A stretch of 64,000 bases of DNA from Bifidobacterium longum subsp. infantis ATCC 15697 = JCM 1222 = DSM 20088 (GCF_000269965.1 NC_017219.1:1116001-1180000); one strand, 5' to 3'; numbered from the stretch's first letter, positions 30,166 to 40,388 are shown. The notes: a model not told the origin generated them from the sequence alone. Numbers and translations: made by a program.

Positions 30166-32895
30166 TTACGCAATGAAGGCGATGGGGGAGGCGAGGTCCA
30201 CTCCGGAACCGTCTCGGCGCATATCGGGCTTGGGAAGCTCGACCGGGGAGCCTGCGGATGTGGAAGCGTGCAACGGGTAGAGGCCCACCCAGGCAAGAAT
30301 CAGCGTGTTCTGGCCCTTGAGGAAGCGCTGGGAACGCACGCCGCCGGTAGCACGACCCTTGGTGGGGTACATTTCCAGCGGAGTGACCTTCGCCGCGCCG
30401 TTTTCGGTGCCGGGCAGTGCATCGGAATCGCCGGCCACGGTGAGCACCACTGCACCGGATCCGGAAGTCAAGCCGTTCTCGCCCTCTTCATAGGTCCATG
30501 CCACCTTGCCGGCGGGAACCACGTTGAAGGCCGCCACACGGGCACCCTCGGCCAGCTTGATGCCGGCCATACCGCCCGCGGTACGACCCTGCGGGCGCAC
30601 GTTCTTCGCCTCAAAGGTCAGTAGCGAGGAATCGGAGGAGATGAACACCAGACGGTCGTCATCCTCGGCCACGGCGGCGAATACCACTTCATCGCCATCT
30701 TTCAGATCAATGACGGGCCAGGAATCCATGGTGGTGGGTGCCTCACGATTCCAACGCTTGATGACACCGTTACGGGTACCGATAGCCAGCGACGGCAACG
30801 GCTTGGCCTCGGCGGCCCCGCCATCCTCGCTCTCATCCTTGGCACTGGCCTTGCCGGACGTCGGCTGCTCCATGGCAATCGCCGTAATCACACGCTCACC
30901 GCGAATCGGATCGGTGGATTCGGTCATGCCGATCAGTTCGTCGGCCTGAACTCCGCCCTTCAGCGACAATGTGGCGGCAGCGGGCAAGGCAGGCAAATCA
31001 ACCACATGCGCGAGCACCAGGCGGCCGGCCGACGTGACCAGCCCGTACGTGGCGCGCGTGGAAGTCTCGAAGATTGTGGTGATCTGATCGTCTCGCAGAC
31101 GTTCATCGGATGCGGACCGTGCATTGAACACGTCCATCGCGCTTGGCGTGGTACGGGCAATCAAACCGGTGGCGCTCATCATCACCACGCACGGCTCGTC
31201 CTCGATCTTCAAGGCTCCGGTCAGCGCGGACTGTTCGCCGGTCTTCTTGGCTGCTGCTGCGGCTGCGGCCACATCGGCTTCGGCGGAGGAAATCGTGGTG
31301 GCGGCCTTCACTGCTTCGAGTGCGGACTTGGACACACCCGAAGCCCCGGCGCCCTGCGCCACGACCGGCGTCAGCGTGCCATCCGGGTCGGCGTCCAGCA
31401 GCACGGTGCGACGCGGCGAGCCCCACTTGGCGACCGCCTCGTCCATCTCGTCGGTGACCACCTGGTCGAGCGCTTCGGCGGAGGCCAGAATGCGGGTGAG
31501 CTCCTCGATGCGCTTCTTCAGGTCATCGCGTTCGGCCTCAAGTTCGATGCGGTTCATCTTGGTCAGTCGGCGCAGACGCAGGTCGAGGATGTACTGAGCC
31601 TGGACCTCGTCCAAATCGAAAACGACCATCAAACGGCTCTTCGCGGCATCCGCATCATCCGAGGTGCGGATTACCTGAATCACCTCGTCGATGTCCAGCA
31701 TGGCCAGCAGCAGGCCCTCGACCAGGTGCAGGCGTTCCAGCGCCTTCTTCTTGCGATATTCACTGCGGCGGCGAATCACCACACGGCGGTGGTCCACCCA
31801 CACCTGAAGCATCTCCTTCAGACCCATCGTGTGCGGGCGGCCCTCCACCAACGCCACGTTGTTCATGGCGAAGTTGTCTTGCAACGGTGTGTGCTTGAAC
31901 AACTGCACCAGAACCGCATGCGGGTCGAAACCAGTCTTGATTTCGATGACGATACGCGTGCCGTTATGACGATCGGTCAGATCGAACGCGCCGGAAATCC
32001 CCTCCAGCTTGCGGTTCTTCACACCGTCGGAAATACGTTCGATTACCTTCTCTGGGCCCACCATGTACGGCAGCTCGGTGACCACGATGGCCTGCTTGCG
32101 GGCCGTGACATGCTCGATATGCGTGGCGGCGCGCGTGGTGAACGTACCACGGCCGGTGGCGTAGGCCTCACGGATGCCGTCGCGGCCGATGATCGTGCCG
32201 CCGGTGGGCCAGTCGGGGCCGGGCACGTAACGCATCAGTTGTTCCAGGGTGGCGTCCGAATGCGCCATGAGGAACTTGGCGGCGTTCACCACCTCGCCCA
32301 GATTGTGGGTGGCCAGGTTCGTGGCCATGCCCACGGCGATGCCCGAGCCGCCGTTGACCAGCAGATTTGGGATGGCGGCCGGCAGCACGGTCGGTTCCTT
32401 GAGCTTGTTGTCATAGTTCGGCGTGAAGTCGACGGTGTCCTCATCGATATCCGCGTTCATGCCGAGAGCCGCCGGGCCAAGCCTGGCCTCGGTGTAACGG
32501 GAGGCCGCGGGGCCGTCATCCAGCGAGCCGAAATTGCCGTGGCCGTCTACCAGCGGCAGACGCATCGCGAACGGCTGTGCCAAACGCACCATGGCCTCGT
32601 AGATCGCGGAATCACCGTGCGGGTGGAGCTTGCCCATCACCTCGCCCACCACGCGGGCGGACTTCATATACGGGTGGTCGGGAGTCAGGTTCATCTCGCC
32701 CATCTGGTAGACGATGCGGCGCTGCACCGGCTTCAAGCCATCGCGCGCATCGGGCAGTGCGCGTGCGTAAATCACCGAATACGCATACTCGAGGAAGGAC
32801 TTGCTCATCTCCTCGTTCAGCGGCGTCTCGACGATATGCTCCTTGACCGTGCGCGGATCGTAGGTTTGCGCGGACGGTTTGCGGTGTGATGCCAT
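30166..32895 (-). CDS. parC: Type IIA topoisomerase subunit A (ParC/GyrA-like)
   Basis: DNA cleavage-rejoining subunit of topoisomerase IV, 909 residues. The active Tyr is in [11 protein letters not shown] near residue 130. The quinolone-binding helix reads [12 protein letters not shown]. The C-terminal beta-pinwheel is present with Ala-rich inserts. A canonical GyrA box (Q-R-R-G-G-K-G) is not seen; the nearest is [10 protein letters not shown], which favours ParC. The ATG at 32895 follows CGAAAGGGAGTTTC; longer in-frame readings upstream enter the 39-bp inverted repeat and are rejected. It pairs with the parE gene at 19725. Confidence 0.9.
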   Translation of the reverse strand: MASHRKPSAQTYDPRTVKEHIVETPLNEEMSKSFLEYAYSVIYARALPDARDGLKPVQRRIVYQMGEMNLTPDHPYMKSARVVGEVMGKLHPHGDSAIYEAMVRLAQPFAMRLPLVDGHGNFGSLDDGPAASRYTEARLGPAALGMNADIDEDTVDFTPNYDNKLKEPTVLPAAIPNLLVNGGSGIAVGMATNLATHNLGEVVNAAKFLMAHSDATLEQLMRYVPGPDWPTGGTIIGRDGIREAYATGRGTFTTRAATHIEHVTARKQAIVVTELPYMVGPEKVIERISDGVKNRKLEGISGAFDLTDRHNGTRIVIEIKTGFDPHAVLVQLFKHTPLQDNFAMNNVALVEGRPHTMGLKEMLQVWVDHRRVVIRRRSEYRKKKALERLHLVEGLLLAMLDIDEVIQVIRTSDDADAAKSRLMVVFDLDEVQAQYILDLRLRRLTKMNRIELEAERDDLKKRIEELTRILASAEALDQVVTDEMDEAVAKWGSPRRTVLLDADPDGTLTPVVAQGAGASGVSKSALEAVKAATTISSAEADVAAAAAAAKKTGEQSALTGALKIEDEPCVVMMSATGLIARTTPSAMDVFNARSASDERLRDDQITTIFETSTRATYGLVTSAGRLVLAHVVDLPALPAAATLSLKGGVQADELIGMTESTDPIRGERVITAIAMEQPTSGKASAKDESEDGGAAEAKPLPSLAIGTRNGVIKRWNREAPTTMDSWPVIDLKDGDEVVFAAVAEDDDRLVFISSDSSLLTFEAKNVRPQGRTAGGMAGIKLAEGARVAAFNVVPAGKVAWTYEEGENGLTSGSGAVVLTVAGDSDALPGTENGAAKVTPLEMYPTKGRATGGVRSQRFLKGQNTLILAWVGLYPLHASTSAGSPVELPKPDMRRDGSGVDLASPIAFIA

Positions 32896-32940
32896 GAAAC
32901 TCCCTTTCGAACGCCCCCATATTAGCGGGAGGGCGCGAAA

Positions 32941-33110
32941 CAGTGCGCAGAGAACGGTTCTCGATAACAACTGTGCGCTGGTTTCGATGCGCCAATCGCA
33001 CATGTCTGCCGATAGAACGGCGTGATTCCAGTGTTTCAGTCGATGTGCGTTTGTTTGATTATGTGCGTTGGAGCGCACGGTTGTTATCGAGAACCGTTCT
33101 CTGCGCACTG
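32941..33110. repeat. 39-bp near-perfect inverted repeat with inner palindromes
   Basis: The 39-bp arms 32941-32979 and 33072-33110 are inverted copies with one mismatch, separated by 92 bp. Each arm contains the 13-bp palindrome GAGAAC-N-GTTCTC (32950-32962 and 33089-33101). It fills the divergent promoter region of parC and the phosphodiesterase gene. It could be paired operator sites or a small non-autonomous mobile element. Confidence 0.85.
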
Positions 33111-33145
33111 AGCCAAGGGGAGGGGTGCTACTTGAATGGGCAACT

Positions 33146-34414
33146 ATGAGTGTTGAGACGCCGGATATGGACGAGTTGCTGCGGCTGGTGCCCACTGTGG
33201 GCTATGGGGATGACGTCCCGGCCGATCGGCGTGGGGGAGCGCTGCACCTGTCCGCCGTGCTGCCCGCCTTGTCCGCCGCCATCGGACATCCGACTCCCAC
33301 CAAGGTCCACGCCGATCCCAAGGCCTGCCAGCGCGCGTTGGGACTGCCCGACGCCGAATCGGCCATCGTGGTGCTCGTGGACGGCCTCGGCTTCTGGAAC
33401 CTCGCCATGCGCCTCGGCCACGCGCCCTATCTGCGTTCGCTGATGAACGAAAGCGCCAATCAGCGTCCCGTCGCCACCTGCGCTCCAAGCACCACTGTGG
33501 CGGCCATGGCCGCATTCGGTACCGGAACCTGCCCGGGACTGACCGCAATGGCGGGCTATACGCAGCTCGAACCCGCCAGCCATAAGCTCATCCAACTCAT
33601 CCAGTTCAAAGACGCGCTGGCAACCAGACCAGCCAATCCGCACATTCCTGTGCCGCCCATGGTCGATCCGTTCGACCTGCAGCGCGAGGAGACGGTGTTC
33701 GAGAAACTTGCGGCTCAAGAGGTGCGTGTCACGAGCTCGGGGTTGCCCAAGTTCTCCAGATCACCATTGACCGAAGCCGCATTGCGAGGCACCGACTATC
33801 AAGGCAACGTCACCCCACGTGATCGTGTGCTGGCCGCCTCACGCGCCTCACGCACCCCCGGCCTGACCTACCTGTACATCCGTGACGCCGACAAAGTCGG
33901 CCACAATTACGGGTGGGATTCCGAACACTGGGTGGCCGCATTCGAACATATCGACGCCCAGCTCGCGCTCCTGAAACGCAGCGCACCCAAAGGCACGCTG
34001 ATCGTCATCGTGGCCGACCACGGCATGGTGCAAACCGACATGGACCAGCGGATTGACATCGCCGTTGAACCGCAGCTCACCCGAGGCGTGTCACTGGTCG
34101 GGGGAGAGCCGCGCTCGCTGATGCTGTATGCCGAGCCGGATGAACGACCTGAGGATATAGCTTGCCGGTGGCGCGATTACCTGCAAGACCGAGCCTTGGT
34201 GCGAACCAGGGATGAGGCCATCGCGGACGGATTGTTTGGACCGGTCTGCGAGCGAGTCCGGCCGATGCTTGGCGATGTGGTCGTGCAGGCAGCGGGAGCC
34301 GTGACCCTCGTCGATTCGCGTACGCAAGGAGACAAAGCCACTCACCTGCCGAGCGTGCATGGCTCCCAAACGGCATTGGAAATGGATATTCCCTGCCTGA
34401 TCGATATGGCCTGA
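33146..34414 (+). CDS. Alkaline phosphatase/nucleotide pyrophosphatase-family protein
   Basis: A 422-residue metal-dependent phosphodiesterase of the type I phosphodiesterase/nucleotide pyrophosphatase superfamily. Visible metal and nucleophile motifs are [12 protein letters not shown] (metal Asp) at ~75, [16 protein letters not shown] with the nucleophilic Thr at ~118, [19 protein letters not shown] with Asp and His ligands, and VIVADHGM near 298. No signal peptide or membrane segment is obvious. Substrate is unknown. The start at 33146 has only a weak leader. It converges on sepH with 9 bp between stops. Its promoter lies in or beside the 39-bp inverted repeat. Confidence 0.86.
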   Translation: MSVETPDMDELLRLVPTVGYGDDVPADRRGGALHLSAVLPALSAAIGHPTPTKVHADPKACQRALGLPDAESAIVVLVDGLGFWNLAMRLGHAPYLRSLMNESANQRPVATCAPSTTVAAMAAFGTGTCPGLTAMAGYTQLEPASHKLIQLIQFKDALATRPANPHIPVPPMVDPFDLQREETVFEKLAAQEVRVTSSGLPKFSRSPLTEAALRGTDYQGNVTPRDRVLAASRASRTPGLTYLYIRDADKVGHNYGWDSEHWVAAFEHIDAQLALLKRSAPKGTLIVIVADHGMVQTDMDQRIDIAVEPQLTRGVSLVGGEPRSLMLYAEPDERPEDIACRWRDYLQDRALVRTRDEAIADGLFGPVCERVRPMLGDVVVQAAGAVTLVDSRTQGDKATHLPSVHGSQTALEMDIPCLIDMA

Positions 34415-34423
34415 TTCGGAAAT

Positions 34424-35515
34424 TCAGTCTCCGAACAGAATCTCGTCCCAGCTTGGTACGGCCGAACGCCCTGATTTACGCTTGGCCGGTTTGGCTGGTG
34501 CCTCGTGTTTGGTGGCGGCGGATTCGGCCGCCCGCTCCTGCTCGGTGGCTACCAGCTGTGCATCGGGGCCACGCCGTATGGTCTTGTCCGAAATATTGTC
34601 AGAACCCTGCTCTGGTGCCGTGGCAGGCGATTGCTGCAATCCTGCGGCAGATGACGAAACAGAGCTGGCGGTCTGCGAAGAGACCGGGCTTGGGGCCGTA
34701 GCGTCATGAGCCTGGTTCGTGGCCGGTGAGATGGACGTGGATAGGTCCACCGGGGGCATGGAACCTGTGGAAGTGACGGAGGGCCGGATTGCGGCAGGCC
34801 GTGCGGCCGGAATCGAAGGCGTAGGTGCAGCCCAAGCAGACACGGCGCGCTCGATACGCGCGGAACGTACGGAGTCGCCGGGCAGTTCAGGAATCGTCGG
34901 CTTGAGTTTGGAATCCGTGGCTGATTCCGGATTCTGTTCGCCGAGCAGTTTTCGAGCGGCATTGTTCAGGCTCATTACGGAATTGTCGTGCATATTCCAC
35001 GTCCATTCGGCATGGATCTCACGGCCCGCGGAAGTGAATATCGCCACGATGCGCCAAGGCTCAAGTCCGCGTCGGGTGGATTTCCAGGTCACTGATTCCA
35101 TGCCGATTCCCGCAGAGGCCAGCGTGCGTTCCACCAGTTCGCTGATGGTGCGCACCCTGCTGTCTTTGGGTGCCGCCACGGCAAGGAACTGTTCGATGGC
35201 ATACTGTTTCTCGGTCTCCACGGCCATGGAGAAACGACGTACCAGCGTTTCGCTCAGATGATATTTCTCCGCGACGCGGGCCGGATCGGCACCGGCGCGA
35301 ATCAGCGACTGTATCTGGGAAATCGGCAAAGTGGACTGCTGATGCGGCTGGGGAGCCTGTCGCATCTCGCTTCTGACCTGCTTGGCCTCAAGAATCGCCC
35401 GTTCGAGCGTGTCGTCCACGCTCACAGCCATTTCCCCGCCGCCAATGGAGAATACGAGGTCCCCCGTCTTGCTCACGCGTACGAAACGGGCTTTTTCAAG
35501 CCGATCATCTGGCAT
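34424..35515 (-). CDS. sepH: Septation protein SepH
   Basis: Actinobacterial cell-division regulator that stimulates FtsZ assembly, 363 residues. The conserved N-terminal DUF3071 domain (~1-180) contains the helix-turn-helix-like segment IQSLIRAGADPARVAEKYHL and the WKSTRRGLEPWRIVA core. A long Ser/Pro/Ala-rich linker follows. The C-terminus ends in a basic patch then VPSWDEILFGD, typical of SepH tails. The ATG at 35515 begins MPDDRLEKARFVRVSKTGD. It is divergent from the DUF4193 gene. Confidence 0.9.
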   Translation of the reverse strand: MPDDRLEKARFVRVSKTGDLVFSIGGGEMAVSVDDTLERAILEAKQVRSEMRQAPQPHQQSTLPISQIQSLIRAGADPARVAEKYHLSETLVRRFSMAVETEKQYAIEQFLAVAAPKDSRVRTISELVERTLASAGIGMESVTWKSTRRGLEPWRIVAIFTSAGREIHAEWTWNMHDNSVMSLNNAARKLLGEQNPESATDSKLKPTIPELPGDSVRSARIERAVSAWAAPTPSIPAARPAAIRPSVTSTGSMPPVDLSTSISPATNQAHDATAPSPVSSQTASSVSSSAAGLQQSPATAPEQGSDNISDKTIRRGPDAQLVATEQERAAESAATKHEAPAKPAKRKSGRSAVPSWDEILFGD

Positions 35516-35673
35516 ATTCGCACCACTTTCCGTCGCAAAGACATTACTTCTTTTAAGTATGCCCCACGTGTCGAACTTTACGAGTATTTCAAATCGTGTA
35601 TCCTATGGGCGAGTACGGCGCTGACCGTGCTATATATATCGACTTACGAACCAAAGACGACGAAAGGACCATG

Positions 35674-35967
35674 ATGGCTCAGGATTATGATTCCCCCCGC
35701 AATAAGGATGAGGACGAGGAATCGCTGCAGGCGCTGGGGAAGTCCTCGCAGAACGCCTCGGGCGACATCGACGACGATGAGAACGCCATCGCCGAAGACT
35801 ACGAACTGCCGGGCGCCGATTTGAGCAACGAGGATTCCTCGGTGACCGTCATCCCCATGCAGGGTGACGAGTTCGTCTGCTCGCAGTGCTTCCTGGTCAA
35901 GCATCGTAGCCAGCTCGCCTACACGGACGAGGATGGCCAGCCGGTGTGTGAGGAGTGCGCCGCCTGA
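35674..35967 (+). CDS. DUF4193 family protein
   Basis: A 97-residue acidic protein of the actinobacterial DUF4193 family, role unknown. It begins MAQDYDSPRNKDEDEES, close to the family's usual MATDYD start, and carries a C-terminal zinc-ribbon-like pair, CSQC and CEEC, around residues 74-95. The ATG at 35674 is chosen over 35671 for spacing from AAAGGA. The stop TGA overlaps the ATG of dut (TGATG), so translation is coupled; DUF4193-dut adjacency is common in actinobacteria. Confidence 0.88.
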   Translation: MAQDYDSPRNKDEDEESLQALGKSSQNASGDIDDDENAIAEDYELPGADLSNEDSSVTVIPMQGDEFVCSQCFLVKHRSQLAYTDEDGQPVCEECAA

Positions 35968-36443
35968 TGGCGTTCGACGAGACCTACAACGAGCCCGAAT
36001 CCACCGAGGTCCTGGTCAAAAGCCTCGACCCCGAACACCCGGCCCTGCTCCGGTACGCGCATGCGGGCGATGCCGGCGCCGATCTCATCACCACCGTCGA
36101 CGTGACCCTCAAGCCCTTCGAGCGGGCATTGGTGCCCACCGGCGTGGCCATCGCCCTGCCTGCGGGTTACGTGGCGTTGGTGCACCCGCGTTCCGGGCTG
36201 GCGGCCAAGCAGGGCGTCACCGTGCTCAACGCGCCTGGCACCGTTGATGCAGGCTACCGTGGCGAAATCAAGGTGCCGCTGATCAACCTCGATCCGAAGC
36301 ACACCGCCGTCTTCCATCCGGGCGATCGCATCGCTCAATTGGTGATTCAGCGGTATGTTGAGGCTCGGTTCATCCCGGCCGAGACACTGCCCGGATCCGA
36401 TCGCGCCGAACGCGGGTTCGGTTCGACGGGAGTGGCGTCCTGA
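35967..36443 (+). CDS. dut: Deoxyuridine 5'-triphosphate nucleotidohydrolase
   Basis: Trimeric dUTPase hydrolysing dUTP to dUMP and pyrophosphate, keeping uracil out of DNA. All five family motifs are present in 158 residues: DAGADL, PRSGLAAKQGV, VLNAPGTVDAGYRGEIKVPL, RIAQLVIQ and RAERGFGSTG. The ATG overlaps the DUF4193 stop; a GTG 12 bp upstream is possible but adds no conserved sequence. Confidence 0.95.
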   Translation: MAFDETYNEPESTEVLVKSLDPEHPALLRYAHAGDAGADLITTVDVTLKPFERALVPTGVAIALPAGYVALVHPRSGLAAKQGVTVLNAPGTVDAGYRGEIKVPLINLDPKHTAVFHPGDRIAQLVIQRYVEARFIPAETLPGSDRAERGFGSTGVAS

Positions 36444-36448
36444 CCGGA

Positions 36449-36526
36449 TTAGGCCGGTTGAATGACCAAGGTGATGACGGCAACAACGGTTGCGGAACCA
36501 ATGATGGCGGACGGGTGCGTGCGCAT
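36449..36526 (-). CDS. Possible 25-residue hydrophobic peptide
   Basis: On the minus strand an ATG at 36526 opens a 25-codon frame: a short polar start (MRTHPSA), a hydrophobic run of ~15 residues rich in Val, Ile and Ala, and ending QPA before TAA. It looks like a minimal membrane peptide, but no good ribosome site is seen and it lies in the short dut-rel gap, so chance is not excluded. Confidence 0.2.
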   Translation of the reverse strand: MRTHPSAIIGSATVVAVITLVIQPA

Positions 36527-36576
36527 GGCACTGGTTCGCGGTTACAATGAACTTCATGACGAGGGAGGTGACTGGC

Positions 36577-38901
36577 ATGGCAGAGATTGATGGCGAGCAG
36601 TACGCCGCCCGTAAACTGGGTTGCGAGATCAGCGCTGATCCGCTCAATCCGCTGGAACCAATCAAGAAAGTGTGCAAGTCCCACCATCCCGGTGAGGATT
36701 TGTCCATCCTCGACCGCGCGTACCGGCGCGCCGTCATCCAGCATTGCACGCAACGGCGCAAGTCGGGCGAACCATACATCGTCCATCCGTTGGCCGTTTC
36801 CCAGATTCTCGCGGATCTGGGCATGGGGCCGATTGTGGTGGCGGCCGGTCTGCTGCATGACACGGTGGAGGACACCGACTACACGTTGGATCAATGCCGT
36901 GCCGAGTTCGGCGACACCGTGGCCGGTCTGGTCGATGGCGTCACCAAGCTCAGCCAGCTTGAAGTGGGCGACTCCGCCCAGGCCGAAACGATTCGCAAGC
37001 TGGTGGTGGCCATGAGCCGTGATGTGCGCACCCTGGTGGTCAAGCTGGCCGACCGTGTGCACAACGCCCGCACCTGGCGCTATGTGAAGACCACGTCGGC
37101 GCAGAGGAAGGCGCGCGAAACCCTCGACGTATACGCCCCTTTGGCCAATCGTCTCGGTATGAACGCCATCAAGACGGAGCTTGAGGAACTGAGCTTCAAA
37201 GTGCTCTATCCGAAGATCTATAACGAGATCGTTGTGCTGGTGGCCCGCCGGGCCGGTCAGCGCGACGTGTATCTGGCGCAGATTCTGGCGGAGATCAACG
37301 AGGATCTCGATGAGCAGAGCATCAAGGCATACGTCACCGGCCGCCCGAAGGACTACTTCTCGATTTATCAGAAGATGATCGTGCGCGGGCATGATTTCGC
37401 GAACATCTACGATCTGGTCGGCGTGCGCATCATCGTCGACACGATTCAGGATTGCTATGCGGCGCTCGGTGCCGTGCATGCGCGGTGGAACCCGGTTCCC
37501 GGCCGGTTCAAGGACTACATCGCCATGCCGAAGCTCAACATGTACCAGTCGCTGCATACCACGGTGGTGGGTCCGGGCGGCAAACCGGTGGAAATCCAGA
37601 TTCGCACCTGGGACATGCACCGCCGCGCCGAGTTCGGCATCGCCGCGCATTGGAAATACAAGGAAAACGGTCAGGCCGGGCGTGCCTTGAGCTCGCCGGA
37701 CAAGTCCGACCGCAGGCGTGACGAGAAGAACCAGGAGCTTTCCGAAGCCGACAATCTCAAATGGATTCAGCAGCTTGCCGATTGGACCAGCGAAACCCCC
37801 GACTCCAATGAGTTTCTGGGGTCGCTCAAGGAGGATCTCGGCTCGTCCGAAGTCTACGTGTTCACGCCGAAAGGCAAGATCGTATCCCTGCCCGCTCATG
37901 CCACGCCCGTCGACTTCGCGTATGCCGTGCACACCGAAGTGGGTCATCGCACGATGGGCGCACGTGTCAACGGACGTCTGGTGCCGCTTGACACCACGCT
38001 CGACAATGGGGACACCGTCGAGATTCTGACGTCCAAGTCCGATACGGCCGGGCCTTCGCGCGACTGGCTGAGTTTCGTCAAGAGTCCGAAGGCGCGCAAT
38101 AAGATTCGTCAATGGTTCTCCAAGGAACGCCGCACTGAGGCCATCGAGGAGGGTCGCGACGAGCTGACTCGGGCGATGCGCAAACGCAACCTGCCGGTCA
38201 ACACGCTGTTGACCCCGGAAGCGTTGGTGGGTGTGGCCGACGATCTCAACTTCCCGAACGCGGACGCCGTGTTCGCGGCCATCGGGGACGGTCAGGTCTC
38301 CACGCAGAACGTCATTTCGCATTTGGTCAAGGACGCGGGTGCCGACGAGGTCGATGAAGAGGTCGAGCAGGAGGTTCTGCCGCTCAAGCCCGTGGAGCGC
38401 AAGACTTCCAGCAGCTCCACCGGGGTATCCGTCAAGGGCGTGGGCGATGTGTGGATCAAACTCGCCCGTTGTTGCATGCCGGTGCCCGGTGATGACATCA
38501 TCGGATTCATCACCCGCAACCAGGGTGTGTCCGTGCATCGCACCGATTGTCAGAATATGATCGACTTGAAGAGCAAGCAGCCCGAGCGTGTGGTCGAGGT
38601 CGAATGGACCAGCACCAAGGGTCTGTTCATGGTCAAGATTCAAGTCGAGGCATTGGATCGCCGCAACCTGCTGTCGGATGTGACGCGCGTGCTTTCCGAT
38701 CATGGCGTGAATATCATCTCGGGTACGATCGCCACGGGTTCCGATCGAGTGGCCACCAGCCAGTTCAGCTTCGAGATGGCGGATCCGCAGCATCTCAACT
38801 CGCTGTTGGCTGCCGTGCGCAAGATTGACGGTGTGTTCGACGTATACCGCATCACCGGTGCCAAGGAATCCGCCGAACCCCGTCTGCGCAAGATGAAGTA
38901 G
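36577..38901 (+). CDS. rel: Bifunctional (p)ppGpp synthetase/hydrolase Rel
   Basis: Stringent-response enzyme of 774 residues. The N-terminal HD hydrolase domain is intact (HPLAVSQILADLG, LLHDTVEDTDYT). The synthetase domain shows YDLVGVRIIVDTIQDCY, FKDYIAMPKLNMYQSLHTT and EIQIRTWDMHRRAEFGIAAH. TGS (VYVFTPKGKIVSLPAHATPV) and a C-terminal ACT domain follow. HD and synthetase residues are both intact, so it should both make and degrade (p)ppGpp. The ATG at 36577 follows GAGGGAGGTGACTGGC, a strong site; an ATG ten codons upstream is less likely. Confidence 0.96.
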   Translation: MAEIDGEQYAARKLGCEISADPLNPLEPIKKVCKSHHPGEDLSILDRAYRRAVIQHCTQRRKSGEPYIVHPLAVSQILADLGMGPIVVAAGLLHDTVEDTDYTLDQCRAEFGDTVAGLVDGVTKLSQLEVGDSAQAETIRKLVVAMSRDVRTLVVKLADRVHNARTWRYVKTTSAQRKARETLDVYAPLANRLGMNAIKTELEELSFKVLYPKIYNEIVVLVARRAGQRDVYLAQILAEINEDLDEQSIKAYVTGRPKDYFSIYQKMIVRGHDFANIYDLVGVRIIVDTIQDCYAALGAVHARWNPVPGRFKDYIAMPKLNMYQSLHTTVVGPGGKPVEIQIRTWDMHRRAEFGIAAHWKYKENGQAGRALSSPDKSDRRRDEKNQELSEADNLKWIQQLADWTSETPDSNEFLGSLKEDLGSSEVYVFTPKGKIVSLPAHATPVDFAYAVHTEVGHRTMGARVNGRLVPLDTTLDNGDTVEILTSKSDTAGPSRDWLSFVKSPKARNKIRQWFSKERRTEAIEEGRDELTRAMRKRNLPVNTLLTPEALVGVADDLNFPNADAVFAAIGDGQVSTQNVISHLVKDAGADEVDEEVEQEVLPLKPVERKTSSSSTGVSVKGVGDVWIKLARCCMPVPGDDIIGFITRNQGVSVHRTDCQNMIDLKSKQPERVVEVEWTSTKGLFMVKIQVEALDRRNLLSDVTRVLSDHGVNIISGTIATGSDRVATSQFSFEMADPQHLNSLLAAVRKIDGVFDVYRITGAKESAEPRLRKMK

Positions 38902-38916
38902 GGATGTGGGTGGCAT

Positions 38917-38958
38917 ACGGCGGGGCCCCGGTCCGAATCGTCGGATCGGGGCCCCGCC
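38917..38958 (+). terminator. Terminator after rel
   Basis: CGGCGGGGCCCCGGTCCGA and its near-complement TCGGATCGGGGCCCCGCC make a very stable stem around an ATCG loop, followed by TTGTGG. It separates rel from the convergent ppiB. Confidence 0.75.
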
Positions 38959-38993
38959 TTGTGGCACTTATGGCATGAAGGTATGGGCGGTTT

Positions 38994-39533
38994 TTACCGC
39001 TTCACTTCGATGGAGAGGATTCCTGCGGGCTCGGTCGGACGGTCGGACGAATCGGTGCCCAGTGCTTCGAGCTTGTCGACGACCTTCTTGGAGGCGTCGT
39101 CGGCGACTTCGCCGAAGATGGTGTGATGGCCGTTGAGCCAAGGGGTCGGTACGGTGGTGATGAAGAACTGCGAGCCGTTGGTCCCGTGGATTTTGCCGTC
39201 CATGCCACGGCGGAGCCCGGCATTGGCCATGGCCAACAGGTACGGCTTGTCGAATTGCAGGCCGGGGTCGATCTCATCGTCGAATTCGTAGCCGGGTCCG
39301 CCGGTGCCGGTGCCCAGCGGGCAGCCGCCCTGGATCATGAAATCCTTGATGATGCGGTGGAAGGTCAGACCGTTGTAGAAGGGTTCATGGGAAGGCTGGC
39401 CGGTGTACGGGTCGGCCCATTCCTTCTCGCCGGTGGCGAGGCCCAGGAAGTTGGCCACGGTGTTCGGTGCCTTGTCGTCGAACAGGTTGATGGTGATGTC
39501 GCCCTCGGAGGTGCGCATGATAATGGTAGTCAT
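38994..39533 (-). CDS. ppiB: Peptidyl-prolyl cis-trans isomerase, cyclophilin type
   Basis: Cytosolic cyclophilin of 179 residues that accelerates proline isomerisation. Recognised by [19 protein letters not shown] near residue 58, [33 protein letters not shown] and GHHTIFGEV. The start is ATG at 39533 ([12 protein letters not shown]). Its first codons and ~30 bp of leader are repeated three more times up to 56.7 kb, so its 5' end appears to be a recombination target. Its native promoter may therefore now lie far away or have been replaced. Confidence 0.96.
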   Translation of the reverse strand: MTTIIMRTSEGDITINLFDDKAPNTVANFLGLATGEKEWADPYTGQPSHEPFYNGLTFHRIIKDFMIQGGCPLGTGTGGPGYEFDDEIDPGLQFDKPYLLAMANAGLRRGMDGKIHGTNGSQFFITTVPTPWLNGHHTIFGEVADDASKKVVDKLEALGTDSSDRPTEPAGILSIEVKR

Positions 39534-39565
39534 GGCTCCAAGTGTCTCATGGGCTTGAGACCGGA
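39511..39565. repeat. att-like direct repeat A at the 5' end of ppiB
   Basis: This ~55-bp block covers the first codons and leader of ppiB. Repeats B (42787), C (53618) and D (56664) share GAGGTGCGCATGAT at one end and GTGTCTCATGGGCTTGAGACCGG at the other. Identity ends sharply after AGACCGG, as at an integration junction. Confidence 0.8.
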
Positions 39566-39648
39566 CAGTGGGTGCATGAGCTATGCTCCTTGTGGGACCT
39601 GCCCTGTTGTGAGGACTACTCTCGGGAGAGACATGATGTTCGGAGCGG

Positions 39649-40053
39649 TTATTTCCAGTTGAATGTGTAGCTTTGGTCCGGCTGTTCCTCGCCATGGGTG
39701 GTGACGGTCGGGATGTTGCCGTGCCAGGTGACGGTGAAGTTGCCCGAGTCTAATGATTTGCCGTCGTTGTGCAGATCCGTTTTGATTTCCGTGACGTTCT
39801 CGGAACCGATAACACCGGGATCGGTGTCCCAAGAGACTTTGACCGTGATGCTGCTTGGGCCGAAGAATATGGGCGAGCCGAGTTCGCTGATGGTCACTTC
39901 GCAGGTGCCGTCAGCGGATTTCGCGTTTACGATGCGATGCGACATATCCGTTTGCATCCATATGAGAGTGCAGCCTCCAGCCCAGATCAGCGCGATTGCG
40001 AGAATGATATGCTCAACGATGTGTGCCGCTTTATGCGAGTATCCTTCGGTCAT
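39649..40053 (-). CDS. Hypothetical membrane-anchored protein
   Basis: A 134-residue protein with one N-terminal hydrophobic segment (~12-32, [16 protein letters not shown]) and an extracytoplasmic beta-rich domain. The patterns [19 protein letters not shown] and [11 protein letters not shown] recall the small DUF5412-like proteins, but I cannot assign the family. The ATG at 40053 is preferred over a GTG four codons upstream. It lies at the ppiB end of the island and is followed, after att A, by ppiB on the same strand, so read-through could drive ppiB. Confidence 0.65.
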   Translation of the reverse strand: MTEGYSHKAAHIVEHIILAIALIWAGGCTLIWMQTDMSHRIVNAKSADGTCEVTISELGSPIFFGPSSITVKVSWDTDPGVIGSENVTEIKTDLHNDGKSLDSGNFTVTWHGNIPTVTTHGEEQPDQSYTFNWK

Positions 40054-40104
40054 AAATGTCCCCACGCTCGTGTCATCATGCCATAGCCTTCAACCGGAGC
40101 CTTT

Positions 40105-40203
40105 TCATCGGTCGTTGAAAAGATGGTTGGCGATATCGCCCCGACCGCCGAAGCCGGACGGCACGTCACCCAAAGAGTTCTTAGCGAAGTCGAACAATCC
40201 CAT
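40105..40203 (-). CDS. Possible 32-residue peptide or remnant (MGLFDF start)
   Basis: A short minus-strand frame begins MGLFDFAKNSLGD, continues Gly-rich and ends NHLFNDR. ATG 40203 follows AAAGAGGC at good spacing. The MGLFDF start recalls the N-termini of SPFH/virion-core-like proteins, so it may be the truncated start of a longer gene. It is upstream of, and collinear with, the small membrane protein at 39649. Confidence 0.35.
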   Translation of the reverse strand: MGLFDFAKNSLGDVPSGFGGRGDIANHLFNDR

Positions 40204-40388
40204 GGTCATGCCTCTTTACCTTTGGGAAACCAATATGACTACCGTATCAGTTGTCGGCGTCATCGCCGAGGCTTGCGATTTGCGGAAGTGGCCCATATCC
40301 ATGCATCGCGTCATGAAACGGGACGCCGTCTCGCGCGTAATTCGTGCCTGTAGAATCTTTAAAGACCAAGTTTGGAGGGAGCGGGATC

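Noticed and set aside
31006..32889. A 627-codon plus-strand frame opposite parC
   Set aside because: Antisense of a conserved topoisomerase gene; no ribosome site, no domain, and Gly/His/Arg-rich composition typical of shadow frames.
36370..38967. An 865-codon minus-strand frame opposite rel
   Set aside because: Pure antisense of the Rel HD, synthetase and TGS domains; no domain of its own.
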